Assembly: GCA_030044455.1 (NCBI GenBank)
Contig: JASHVU010000464.1
Span: forward strand, 1 to 6,492
DNA length: 6,492 bases
Reading direction: 5' to 3'
Source: Acidobacteriaceae bacterium
GTDB taxonomy: Bacteria > Acidobacteriota > Terriglobia > Terriglobales > Acidobacteriaceae
Shown here: piece by piece, positions 1 to 6,492 of the stretch
How positions within the stretch are numbered: position 1 is the first letter of the stretch
Layout of the letters: every line of letters begins with the position of its first letter
Program-made: the position numbers and the translations under genes
The notes under the pieces: model-generated
Databases searched by the model: none
What the model saw: the letters and a program-made list of their open reading frames with translations, nothing else
Told to the model about the DNA's origin: nothing

Positions 1-930
<930 letters not shown>

Positions 931-1179
931 ATCGATCTACAAAAGAACCTGCGTCATAAGATCGCTCCCGACCGCGCCGTCCCCACTTCAAAAAGACCGT
1001 TGCCAGACGCTCCGCCGTGACGCCGCACACTTCGCGTGGTGACTGTATTGGTGTATAAGTGGGTTCAACGGCTATCAGCGTTATTTGCTGGGCCGGGGCT
1101 CGATTTATCAAAACCATCTTCGATCGCAATGATTCTTATTGAACGGTCCCACCGCTCGAAGAGAGAACTTTAACCTGTT

Positions 1180-1195
1180 GAACGCACACGCGTTC
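1180..1195. promoter_or_regulatory. Perfect inverted repeat upstream of pckG, possible operator
   Basis: Arms GAACGC (1180-1185) and GCGTTC (1190-1195) are perfect reverse complements around a 4-base spacer ACAC. The repeat lies about 136 bases before the pckG start codon. Its left arm overlaps the second of two TTGAACG copies whose starts are 39 bases apart. A short symmetric site like this suits a dimeric regulator, but 6-base arms can arise by chance in 400 bases and no regulator is assigned. Confidence 0.25.
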
Positions 1196-1315
1196 TTAAA
1201 CAATTTACGGAGCGCCATAGCATTTCTCCCTCTGCCGCACGCAGGAGCCGAGGAATCCAAGCGGGGTTTGCTTTGAGGAAACGCCACCCTGCACACAATT
1301 GCAATGGCTGTCCCG

Positions 1316-1321
1316 AAGGAG
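1316..1321 (+). promoter_or_regulatory. Ribosome binding site that decides the pckG start
   Basis: AAGGAG ends 10 bases before the ATG at 1332 and is a strong Shine-Dalgarno match. It lies downstream of the in-frame TTG at 1299, so the TTG start would put the ribosome site inside the coding region. This favours ATG 1332 and a 607-residue product. A second ATG at 1324 begins a two-codon frame, ATG CCG TAA, whose stop overlaps the pckG ATG by one base, but it is only 2 bases from the Shine-Dalgarno and unlikely to be used well. Confidence 0.8.
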
Positions 1322-1331
1322 AAATGCCGTA

Positions 1332-3155
1332 ATGGCAAGCAAGGCCCATTCCAGTCCCGCCCTCAGCACCAACAAGCATCTGCTGCGCTGGGTTGAAAAA
1401 ATGGCCGACCTCACCCGGCCTGACTCCATCCACTGGGTCGACGGCTCGCAACGCGAATACGACCGGCTGTGCAACCTGCTTGAAGACCGCGGCACTTTCG
1501 TTCGCCTCAACCAGGATCTGTGGCCAGGGTGCTTTTACGCGCGCTCCGATGTGCGCGATGTTGCCCGTGTCGAGGAGCGAACCTACATCTGCTCGCTCTC
1601 GCGCGACAGTGCAGGCCCCACCAACAACTGGGAAGATCCCTACCAGATGCGGCGCAAGCTTAAGGAGCTGTTCCAGGGGGCGATGCGCGGTCGCACCATG
1701 TATGTGCTGCCTTTCTGCATGGGGCCGCTCGATTCACCCCAGGCGCAAATCGGCGTGCAGCTCACTGATTCGCCTTACGTGGTGGTGAGCATGCGCATCA
1801 TGGCGCGGATCGGCAAGCCGGTCTTCGAGATGATCGACCGCGATTTCAAGCGCGTGGTGCCCTGTATGCATTCGGTGGGCGTGCCGCTGGAACGGGGCCA
1901 GACCGATGTGCCCTGGCCGTGCAACGACACCAAGTACATCGTACATTTCCCCGAGACGCGCGAGATCTGGTCGTACGGCTCGGGCTACGGCGGCAATGCT
2001 CTGCTGGGCAAAAAGTGCTTCGCGCTGCGCATCGCTTCAAACATGGCGCGCGACGAAGGCTGGATGGCCGAGCACATGCTTATCGTCGGGCTGGAGAGTC
2101 CGGAAGGCGAAAAAACCTACGTGGCTGCAGCCTTCCCTTCGGCTTGCGGCAAAACCAATTTTGCCATGATGGTGCCGCCCCTCGGTATGGAAGGCTGGAA
2201 GGTCTGGACGGTGGGCGACGATATCGCCTGGATCCATCCCGACGAAAACGGGCAGCTTCGCGCCCTCAACCCTGAGGCCGGCTTCTTCGGCGTGGCCCCG
2301 GGCACCAGCGCCCGGACCAATCCCAACGCCATGGCCACGCTGGCGCGCAACACCATCTTCACCAATGTGGCGCTCACGCCCGAAGGCGGCGTGTGGTGGG
2401 AAGGCATGACCGTCGAGCCTCCTGCCGAGTGCCTCGACTGGCAAGGCAAGCTTTGGACGCCCGAGATCGGCCGCTCCACAGGCGCAACGGCAGCGCATCC
2501 TAACGGCCGCTTTACCGCGCCCGCTGCGCAGTGCCCCTCAATGGACTCCGCGTGGGATTCGCCCGAGGGCGTGCCGCTAAGCGCCATCATCTTCGGCGGA
2601 CGCCGCTCCAACACCATGCCGCTCATCTATCAGGCCTTCAACTGGTCGAGCGGCGTCTACGTGGGCGCCACCATGGCGTCGGAAACCACCGCAGCCGCAG
2701 CCGGCGCAACCGGCAAGCTGCGCCGCGATCCGATGGCCATGTTGCCCTTCTGCGGCTACCACATGGGCGACTACTTCCGCCACTGGCTCAAGATGCAGCG
2801 GAAGCTCACTTCGACGCCGCGGGTCTTCAACGTCAACTGGTTTCGCAAAGACGATGCCGGCAACTTCCTGTGGCCCGGCTTCGGCCAGAACATCCGCATC
2901 CTCAAGTGGATTGTCGATCGGGTTCGCGGCCGCGCCCAAGGCAAGGAAACGCCGATCGGCTGGACACCCTATTACAAAGACATCGACTGGAACGGCCTCG
3001 ACTTCTCGCGCGAGCAGTTCGAGCAGCTCCAGTTGGTCGACCGCGACCAATGGCGCCGCGAAGTGATCGGCCACGAAGAGCTCTTCATCCTCGTCCATGA
3101 CCACCTTCCGCCCGAGATGATCTATGAGCGCGAGCTGCTCATCTGCAGGCTGTAA
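1332..3155 (+). CDS. pckG: Phosphoenolpyruvate carboxykinase, GTP-dependent
   Basis: This cytosolic enzyme interconverts oxaloacetate plus GTP with phosphoenolpyruvate, CO2 and GDP, the entry step of gluconeogenesis. At 607 residues it has the usual length of the GTP family (about 600-620). Motifs, numbered from ATG 1332: the family signature FPSACGKTN at 268-276, with the reactive cysteine C272 and P-loop K274 and T275; the kinase-2 motif VGDDIAW at 294-300; FFGVAPGTS, which contributes to the nucleotide site; and [15 protein letters not shown] at about 472-486. By alignment from memory with the vertebrate enzyme, the Mn ligands are K228 (in GKKCFALR), H248 (in AEHMLI) and D297. All are present, so the enzyme should be active. 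The start is set by the Shine-Dalgarno at 1316-1321; the 11-codon-longer TTG form at 1299 is rejected. The gene appears to stand alone, with 401 bases before it and 272 after it. No clear terminator was found downstream. Confidence 0.98.
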   Translation: MASKAHSSPALSTNKHLLRWVEKMADLTRPDSIHWVDGSQREYDRLCNLLEDRGTFVRLNQDLWPGCFYARSDVRDVARVEERTYICSLSRDSAGPTNNWEDPYQMRRKLKELFQGAMRGRTMYVLPFCMGPLDSPQAQIGVQLTDSPYVVVSMRIMARIGKPVFEMIDRDFKRVVPCMHSVGVPLERGQTDVPWPCNDTKYIVHFPETREIWSYGSGYGGNALLGKKCFALRIASNMARDEGWMAEHMLIVGLESPEGEKTYVAAAFPSACGKTNFAMMVPPLGMEGWKVWTVGDDIAWIHPDENGQLRALNPEAGFFGVAPGTSARTNPNAMATLARNTIFTNVALTPEGGVWWEGMTVEPPAECLDWQGKLWTPEIGRSTGATAAHPNGRFTAPAAQCPSMDSAWDSPEGVPLSAIIFGGRRSNTMPLIYQAFNWSSGVYVGATMASETTAAAAGATGKLRRDPMAMLPFCGYHMGDYFRHWLKMQRKLTSTPRVFNVNWFRKDDAGNFLWPGFGQNIRILKWIVDRVRGRAQGKETPIGWTPYYKDIDWNGLDFSREQFEQLQLVDRDQWRREVIGHEELFILVHDHLPPEMIYERELLICRL

Positions 3156-3224
3156 AAACATTTGTCAGTGGTCGGAGATCAGTCGACGGGGCCGGCATGG
3201 TTCGCGACAATGAGGCGGATTTAG

Positions 3225-3334
3225 ACCGGGTTAGGAATATACGTGGCGAAATTGAATGCGTGCAGGGTGCCGTTTTCTTGAGGAAAGCGACACTTGAGAG
3301 CATCAACTCCTCCTACGCCAATTCCTAATCCGGT
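3225..3334 (+). ncRNA. 110-base long imperfect hairpin: candidate structured RNA or small palindromic mobile element
   Basis: The outer arms 3225-3238 and 3321-3334 pair over 14 positions (13 Watson-Crick, one G-T at 3230/3329). After a 5-base bulge (3239-3243), TGGCG 3244-3248 pairs with CGCCA 3316-3320. Further in, TTG 3252-3254 pairs with CAA 3304-3306 and ATGC 3256-3259 with GCAT 3300-3303. Then GGGTG 3265-3269 pairs with CACTT 3291-3295 (two G-T). The tip is CGTTTTC 3271-3277 with GAAAGCG 3283-3289 (one G-T) around the loop TTGAG. Four helix positions are G-T on the plus strand and would be A-C mismatches in a minus transcript; one position (3270/3290) favours the minus strand. This leans towards a functional plus-strand RNA. 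The element lies 69 bases after the pckG stop and ends 93 bases before the NUP-family start, so it could be an untranslated-region structure, an independent small RNA, or a MITE- or REP-like repeat. No clear target-site duplication flanks it. I do not recognise a known RNA family. Confidence 0.5.
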
Positions 3335-3368
3335 ATGGGGCGCGGACCGGTCGGCCGGGTTGCACTCT

Positions 3369-3404
3369 TTCACTGTTTCACGGTTCGCTACTCACGGTTC
3401 ACTG
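3369..3404. repeat. Degenerate heptamer tandem repeat, tract 1
   Basis: Five 7-base units lie end to end, with one extra T at 3376. Read on the minus strand, the units fit YMGTGAR; the first and last are both CAGTGAA. The tract lies just before the NUP-family gene (its ATG is at 3428), where a Shine-Dalgarno would normally lie close by. It is of the same kind as the tract at 4507-4545, which fits YAGGGAR. Short heptamer tracts between genes are well known from cyanobacteria (STRR sequences); that these belong to an equivalent class is inference. Confidence 0.55.
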
Positions 3405-3427
3405 CTCCTGCATTACCATCGCATCAA

Positions 3428-4486
3428 ATGACACACCCCCTGTGTACCCTCGCCTCGATTTTGCTGCTCATACCGCTCGCAACCTCGATCGCCGCGAAGC
3501 CCCGGCCCATCCCCGTCAAAGTTGTGGTCGTTACCATGTTCGAAGTGGGCGAAGATACGGGCGACCAGCCGGGCGAGCTGCAGTACTGGGTAGAACGCGA
3601 CCATCTCGATCGCGTATATCCGATGCCGGCCGCTTATCATGCGGTACGCATGAACGCGTCAGGCGAGATGGCGGTATTGACTGGCCAGGGCACTGCCCAC
3701 GCCGCGGCAACGATCATGGCAGTGGGCCTCGACCCGCGTTTCGACTTCAGCCACGCCTATTGGATCATTGCGGGCATCGCCGGGGGTTCGCCAGACCGGA
3801 TATCGCTCGGTTCGGCCGCCTGGGCTCGCTATGTAGTCGATGGCGACCTGGCCTATGAAATCGACGCCCGCGAGATTCCGCCCGACTGGCCGACCGGCTA
3901 CATTCCCCTGCGCAAGAAGCAGCCCTTCGAATCGCCCGCCGAGCCGCTCTCCGGCCAGGTCTATGCGCTGAACGCCCCGCTTGCGCAGTGGGCCTTCAAC
4001 CTGACGCGAAACATTGAACTCGGCGACTCTGACAAGCTTCGCGAGATCCGCAGCACTTTCGACGGCGCCGCAGCGCAGCGCCCGCCCTTCGTCACCCTCG
4101 GCGACGAGCTCTCGTCTTCAACCTACTGGCACGGCCAGCTCTTTGACGCGTGGGCCGCGCAGTGGGTGCCTTACTTCACCGATGGCAAGGGCATCTTGGC
4201 CACCACGGCAATGGAAGATACTGGAACCCTGCAGTCGCTCGAATCCCTGGCCCATGCCGGCCGTGTTGATCTCAACCGCGTGCTGGTCCTGCGTACGGTG
4301 AGCAACTACGACCGCCAGCCACGCGGTATGAGCGCCTCTGATAGTCTTGCCAAGCAGCGCATAGGCGTCTATGCAGCTTACCTACCCTCGCTGGAAGCGG
4401 CTTACACAGTTGGCCACACCGTGGTGAACGAGTTCCTGACCCACTGGAGGCAATACGTGAACTCAATTCCCTCGGCCAAACACTGA
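3428..4486 (+). CDS. NUP-family protein ('purine nucleoside permease' family), predicted secreted
   Basis: The 352-residue product resembles the NUP family, named after a Candida albicans purine nucleoside permease. The family signature KVVVVTMFEVGEDTGD is at 31-46, followed by LQYW. GQGTAHAAATIMAVG is at 86-100 and WIIAGIAGGSP at 112-122. Near the C-terminus, MED at 262-264 followed by LVLRTVSNYD recalls the Met-Glu ribose-binding element of nucleoside phosphorylases, whose superfamily NUP is believed to join. The N-terminus has a hydrophobic stretch (LASILLLIPLATSIA) and a plausible cleavage site near residues 22-23, so export to the periplasm is likely. No other membrane segment is seen, which argues against a true permease. 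ATG 3428 is chosen because the upstream ATG at 3335 would add 31 residues read through a repeat tract and would bury the signal peptide. Neither start has a good Shine-Dalgarno. The gene converges on the sugar kinase. Substrate and activity (binding, cleavage or uptake of nucleosides) are not settled by the sequence. Confidence 0.85.
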   Translation: MTHPLCTLASILLLIPLATSIAAKPRPIPVKVVVVTMFEVGEDTGDQPGELQYWVERDHLDRVYPMPAAYHAVRMNASGEMAVLTGQGTAHAAATIMAVGLDPRFDFSHAYWIIAGIAGGSPDRISLGSAAWARYVVDGDLAYEIDAREIPPDWPTGYIPLRKKQPFESPAEPLSGQVYALNAPLAQWAFNLTRNIELGDSDKLREIRSTFDGAAAQRPPFVTLGDELSSSTYWHGQLFDAWAAQWVPYFTDGKGILATTAMEDTGTLQSLESLAHAGRVDLNRVLVLRTVSNYDRQPRGMSASDSLAKQRIGVYAAYLPSLEAAYTVGHTVVNEFLTHWRQYVNSIPSAKH

Positions 4487-4506
4487 GAAGTCTTCGCTGA
4501 TCGCAG

Positions 4507-4545
4507 ATCGCTGTTCCCTATTCCCTGCTGCCTACTCCCTGCATC
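4507..4545. repeat. Degenerate heptamer tandem repeat, tract 2, overlapping the kinase 3' end
   Basis: Read on the minus strand, units fit YAGGGAR with period 7. CAGGGAG, CAGGGAA and TAGGGAA are present, with TAGGCAG one base off and a last, more degenerate unit ending at 4507. The tract spans the convergent junction between the NUP-family gene and the kinase, and encodes kinase residues 285-292 and its TAG stop. Compared with tract 1, the consensus differs mainly at the fourth base (G instead of T). Confidence 0.6.
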
Positions 4546-5396
4546 TCCGCCATCCACGCCCTCGTTCCCTCATACCGGCACGACTCCGCAGCAATTTCTG
4601 CGGCTTCGCTCAGGGCCTCAACAAACCCGTGCCCGAGCGAGGCGTAGTAGCAGTAGGCCCCGTGCAGCACATCGCCTGCGCCAGTCGTATCAACCACGTC
4701 CACCTGCGGCACGCGTAATGTCCCCTGGGACATGCCCGAAACAAACTCGATTGGCTCGCCACCATGCGTGATGGCAACATTCGCTACTCCGCGTGCCCGC
4801 AAATATTCGACCACCTGATTGCTGTCTTTCGATCCCGGCGGCAGAAATTCGGCCGAGCAAATGGCCGTGGTCACATTCTTCATCAGTTCATCGGATCCTT
4901 CTTTCCAGCTCCCGCCGTCGAACATAACCGGCTTTCCCAGCACGCGCGCCGCTGCGGCCCACGCCTGACAGGCCTGCATGTGGTGCCCGTCCACCATCAC
5001 CATCCGCGCGCTATTCAGCAATTGATGGTCAACCACTGCTTCCGGCGTCTGCCCACGAAGTGCATTCGCTGAAACCACATTCCGTTGCCCCTTCCGGTCG
5101 ACCGTCACCGACGAGATTGCCGGAACGCCGGCAAACTGCGCATTTAAATCCACGAGTTGAATTCCGTAACGCACCGACTCCTCGCGTACCAGCGCCGCCA
5201 TTGGATGTTTGCCAACGGCCGTTACCAGCGCGGCCTTGCCGCCCAGGTGCGCATGCGCGATACACGCATTTGTCGCCGGTCCGCCCACAAACACGTCCTG
5301 GCTGTGCGCCGCAACTTTTTCATTCGCTTTGGGAAACTTATCGACGCTGTAGATCACGTCGATCGTCGACAACCCGACAAAGATAACATCTGCCAC
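4518..5396 (-). CDS. PfkB-family (ribokinase-like) carbohydrate kinase
   Basis: The 292-residue product transfers phosphate from ATP to a sugar or sugar-like hydroxyl in the cytosol. The first PfkB signature region VGGPATNACIAHAHLGG is at 37-53. The second signature DTTGAGD is at 236-242, carrying the anion-hole GAG and the catalytic base D242. The N-terminal strand VIFVGLSTIDVIY with its substrate-contacting Asp is also typical. VDVVDTTGAGDVLHGA and the C-terminal helices resemble ketohexokinase and sulfofructose-kinase-like members more than 6-phosphofructokinase, but the substrate cannot be read from sequence. The start is GTG at 5396: an in-frame TAA two codons upstream prevents a longer form, and a Shine-Dalgarno lies 7 bases away. 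The last eight residues (MQGVGSRE) come from a heptamer repeat tract, so the end of the protein looks recently altered. It converges with the NUP-family gene (31-base gap) and diverges from the channel gene. Confidence 0.92.
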   Translation of the reverse strand: MADVIFVGLSTIDVIYSVDKFPKANEKVAAHSQDVFVGGPATNACIAHAHLGGKAALVTAVGKHPMAALVREESVRYGIQLVDLNAQFAGVPAISSVTVDRKGQRNVVSANALRGQTPEAVVDHQLLNSARMVMVDGHHMQACQAWAAAARVLGKPVMFDGGSWKEGSDELMKNVTTAICSAEFLPPGSKDSNQVVEYLRARGVANVAITHGGEPIEFVSGMSQGTLRVPQVDVVDTTGAGDVLHGAYCYYASLGHGFVEALSEAAEIAAESCRYEGTRAWMAEMQGVGSRE

Positions 5397-5403
5397 TGCT
5401 TAA

Positions 5404-5410
5404 CCACCTT
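5404..5410 (-). promoter_or_regulatory. Ribosome binding site of the PfkB kinase (supports GTG start)
   Basis: On the minus strand AAGGTGG lies 7 bases before the GTG at 5396. With the in-frame TAA at 5402-5400 it fixes GTG 5396 as the start. Confidence 0.75.
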
Positions 5411-5587
5411 GCCGTGCATACGGCGTTTCAAGATAGAGTGCGCCAATCCGTCGTGGAACGCTACCGCTTTTCGATTGGATGCGGCGAAGACGCCGTTGCG
5501 GTGTCCGCGTTGAGCATTTCTTGAGACGATTCGCGCAATTCTGCGGCGATGTCGTCCCCTTGTTCCCTCGGTTCCTGTTCTTACCCC

Positions 5588-5617
5588 TTGGCGGCTATAG
5601 CCCCGGCAGGTGAGAAT
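5588..5617 (+). promoter_or_regulatory. Possible sigma-70-type promoter of the channel gene
   Basis: TTGGCG (5588-5593) and GAGAAT (5612-5617) are separated by 18 bases, and each matches the -35 and -10 consensus at four of six positions. The palindrome GGCTATAGCC starts at the last base of the -35 box and runs into the spacer, and could be an operator. This would give a leader of roughly 75 bases. The match is weak and could be chance. Confidence 0.22.
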
Positions 5618-5698
5618 GCTTGAGTTCAGCAAATCAGTCTTTTACCCGCGGCTGCTCAAGTCTTTGTTTCAGCATCCGCAACGCGAGAGGGAGCCCCG

Positions 5699-6427
5699 AT
5701 GCATTCAGTGTGGTTTGGCGAGTTCATGGGCACCCTGATGCTCATCCTGCTTGGCAACGGCGTCAATGCCGGGGTTACGCTGCGCAAGTCTTACGCGGCC
5801 GACTCCGGCTGGATGGTCATCACCACCGGCTGGGCTATCGCCGTGCTCTGTGGAGTCCTCGTCGCGCAAGCTTTCGGCAGTCCCGGCGCCAGTCTCAATC
5901 CCGCCATCACGCTTGCCTCCGCCATTGTCAGCGGAGATTACTCATCAGTCCTCAGCATGTGGTCCGCGGAATTGCTGGGCGCCATTTGCGGCGCTGCCCT
6001 GGTGGCTCTGCATTACGCGCCGCACTGGCAACTCACATCCGATCCCGCTGCCAAACTCGGTGTCTTCTCAACCAACGCCGCGGTGCGCAGCCCGTTCTTC
6101 AACATCTGCAGCGAGATCATCGGTACAGCAGTCCTCGTTCTTGTTGCCAACGCCATCTTCTCGAAAGGCGTGGCCATGAATGGCCCTGCGGCCGGCGTGG
6201 GTCCGTGGCTGGTCGGCAGCCTGGTGTGGGGCATCGGTCTCTCGCTTGGAGGAACCACCGGCTACGCCATCAATCCCGCGCGCGATCTGGGGCCGCGCAT
6301 CGCGCACTGGATTCTGCCCATTCCCGGCAAAGGCAGCTCCAACTGGAGGTACGCGCCGATACCGATTATCGGCGACTTGATTGGTGGTGCGCTCGCGGGT
6401 TTGCTGGTGCATTTCGCTCGGCTGTAA
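5699..6427 (+). CDS. Aquaglyceroporin / GlpF-like MIP channel
   Basis: A 242-residue inner-membrane protein of the major intrinsic protein family, letting glycerol or other small neutral solutes cross by facilitated diffusion. Hydrophobic segments alternate with the two half-helix loops: first NPA at 67-69 (SLNPAIT) and second NPA at 192-194 (INPARDLGPR). The Asp after NPAR (D196) marks glycerol-type channels as opposed to water-only ones. By alignment from memory with E. coli GlpF, the selectivity filter W48/G191/F200/R206 corresponds to W45/G180/Y189/R195: glycerol-like, with Tyr for Phe. The usual His before the first NPA (HLNPA) is Ser65 here, and the preceding loop (GSPGAS) is about two residues longer than in GlpF. 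ATG 5699 has a Shine-Dalgarno-like AGAGGGAG five bases upstream (5686-5693). No glycerol kinase or glycerol-3-phosphate dehydrogenase is beside it; the neighbouring kinase is of the PfkB fold and divergent. The substrate could therefore be glycerol or another small polyol. Confidence 0.93.
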   Translation: MHSVWFGEFMGTLMLILLGNGVNAGVTLRKSYAADSGWMVITTGWAIAVLCGVLVAQAFGSPGASLNPAITLASAIVSGDYSSVLSMWSAELLGAICGAALVALHYAPHWQLTSDPAAKLGVFSTNAAVRSPFFNICSEIIGTAVLVLVANAIFSKGVAMNGPAAGVGPWLVGSLVWGIGLSLGGTTGYAINPARDLGPRIAHWILPIPGKGSSNWRYAPIPIIGDLIGGALAGLLVHFARL

Positions 6428-6428
6428 A

Positions 6429-6447
6429 GTCTAAGTAAGCATTAGAC
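6429..6447. repeat. Short inverted repeat just after the channel gene
   Basis: GTCTAA (6429-6434) and TTAGAC (6442-6447) are perfect inverted copies around a 7-base loop, starting one base after the TAA stop. The stem is short, AT-rich and not followed by a T run, so it is a poor intrinsic terminator. It may still protect the 3' end of the transcript. The bases from here to 6492 hold only an 8-base palindrome CCAGCTGG (6458-6465). Confidence 0.35.
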
Positions 6448-6492
6448 CGCCCAGTGACCAGCTGGCTCATCGAGCGCTGACGCGCGCCCGAA

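Larger units (their letters stand above)
931..1331. other. Intergenic region between the sigma-54 regulator and pckG
   Basis: These 401 bases contain no reading frame that looks like a real gene. The region presumably holds the end of the regulator transcript and the pckG promoter. No GC-rich stem followed by a T run was found after the regulator stop. The only -10-like hexamer with a good core is TATAAG at 1054-1059, and no matching -35 box lies upstream of it. TTGAACG occurs twice, at 1139-1145 and 1178-1184, and the second copy overlaps a perfect inverted repeat (1180-1195). A weak hairpin can form at 1264-1285 (GGGTTT pairing with AAAC and CC around one bulged G), ending about 46 bases before the pckG start. 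None of these is convincing alone. Confidence 0.6.
5397..5698. other. Divergent intergenic region between the sugar kinase and the channel gene
   Basis: These 302 bases must contain the promoters of both divergent genes. No minus-strand promoter for the kinase was recognised. A short T/C-rich stretch at about 5557-5585 (minus strand CAGGAA and GAGGGAA) looks like a decayed relative of the heptamer tracts but does not hold a 7-base period. CTTGAG (5619-5624) and CTCAAG (5655-5660) form a spaced inverted repeat upstream of the channel gene, and TTCAGCA occurs twice (5624-5630 and 5668-5674). GGCTATAGCC at 5593-5602 is a perfect 10-base palindrome. No convincing gene was seen in any frame. Confidence 0.6.

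Noticed and set aside
1037..1052. Sigma-54-like -24/-12 promoter (TGG...TTGG) between the sigma-54 activator and pckG
   Set aside because: The -24 GG is present, but the -12 GC is GG here and the inner -24 bases do not match, so the invariant pair is missing.
1299..1331. TTG start giving an 11-residue longer PEP carboxykinase
   Set aside because: The strong Shine-Dalgarno AAGGAG lies after the TTG and correctly before ATG 1332.
2577..3161. 194-codon open frame antisense to the end of pckG (and another at 2037-2498)
   Set aside because: Long antisense frames are expected in GC-rich coding DNA; the translations show no recognisable domain and pckG on the other strand is certain.
3244..3259. 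Another sigma-54-like site, TGGC...GC, upstream of the NUP-family gene
   Set aside because: The GG-to-GC spacing is one base too long, the TT before GC is absent, and these bases are already explained by the hairpin element.
3225..3334. Insertion-sequence remnant flanked by a target-site duplication
   Set aside because: The outer arms look like terminal repeats, but no clear flanking duplication and no transposase fragment are present, so only the hairpin itself is reported.
3335..3427. Upstream ATG for the NUP-family gene
   Set aside because: It would place a repeat-encoded, non-conserved-looking 31 residues before a clear signal peptide and has no Shine-Dalgarno.
4487..4517. Bidirectional terminator between the convergent NUP-family and kinase genes
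   Set aside because: Only a 4-base GATC/GATC hairpin is available and there is no T run on either strand.
5354..5632. 92-codon minus-strand frame across the kinase start and the divergent region
   Set aside because: It overlaps the real kinase in another frame, has no recognisable motif and looks like chance.
5620..6438. 272-codon frame overlapping the channel gene in another phase
   Set aside because: Its translation is Arg/Ser/His-rich with no domain, whereas the 5699-6427 frame has both NPA motifs.

Overview
The window is GC-rich bacterial chromosomal DNA with five protein genes. They are the 3' part of a sigma-54 activator, a GTP-dependent PEP carboxykinase, a secreted NUP-family protein ('purine nucleoside permease' family), a PfkB-family sugar kinase on the minus strand, and a GlpF-like membrane channel. 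The gene set, the style of the PEP carboxykinase and the degenerate 7-bp repeat tracts between genes suggest an acidobacterium (Terriglobia type). That placement is inferred from general familiarity, not from any search.

Layout. At 1-930 (+) is a sigma-54-dependent regulator cut off by the window's left edge: AAA+ domain plus a C-terminal Fis-type helix-turn-helix. A 401-base non-coding stretch follows, with a small perfect inverted repeat and no clear promoter. At 1332-3155 (+) is pckG, complete with its metal and nucleotide motifs. Positions 3156-3427 are non-coding but rich in structure. A 110-base imperfect palindrome (3225-3334) folds into one long interrupted hairpin, and a tract of degenerate heptamers (3369-3404) follows it. 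At 3428-4486 (+) is the NUP-family gene, whose product has a predicted signal peptide. It converges, across 31 bases, on the PfkB kinase (4518-5396, -). The last eight codons and the stop codon of the kinase lie inside a second heptamer tract. A 302-base divergent intergenic region separates the kinase from the aquaglyceroporin gene (5699-6427, +). The window ends 65 bases later after a short inverted repeat.

How the genes may work together. PEP carboxykinase links oxaloacetate to phosphoenolpyruvate (gluconeogenesis or anaplerosis) and has no obvious tie to its neighbours. The last three genes could form a loose scavenging group: a periplasmic protein of the nucleoside-phosphorylase superfamily, a sugar kinase, and a channel for small polyols. 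They lie in three transcription units of alternating direction, so this is only a hypothesis. No defence system, CRISPR array, transposase, tRNA or rRNA was seen. The most unusual items are the 110-base hairpin element and the two related heptamer tracts.
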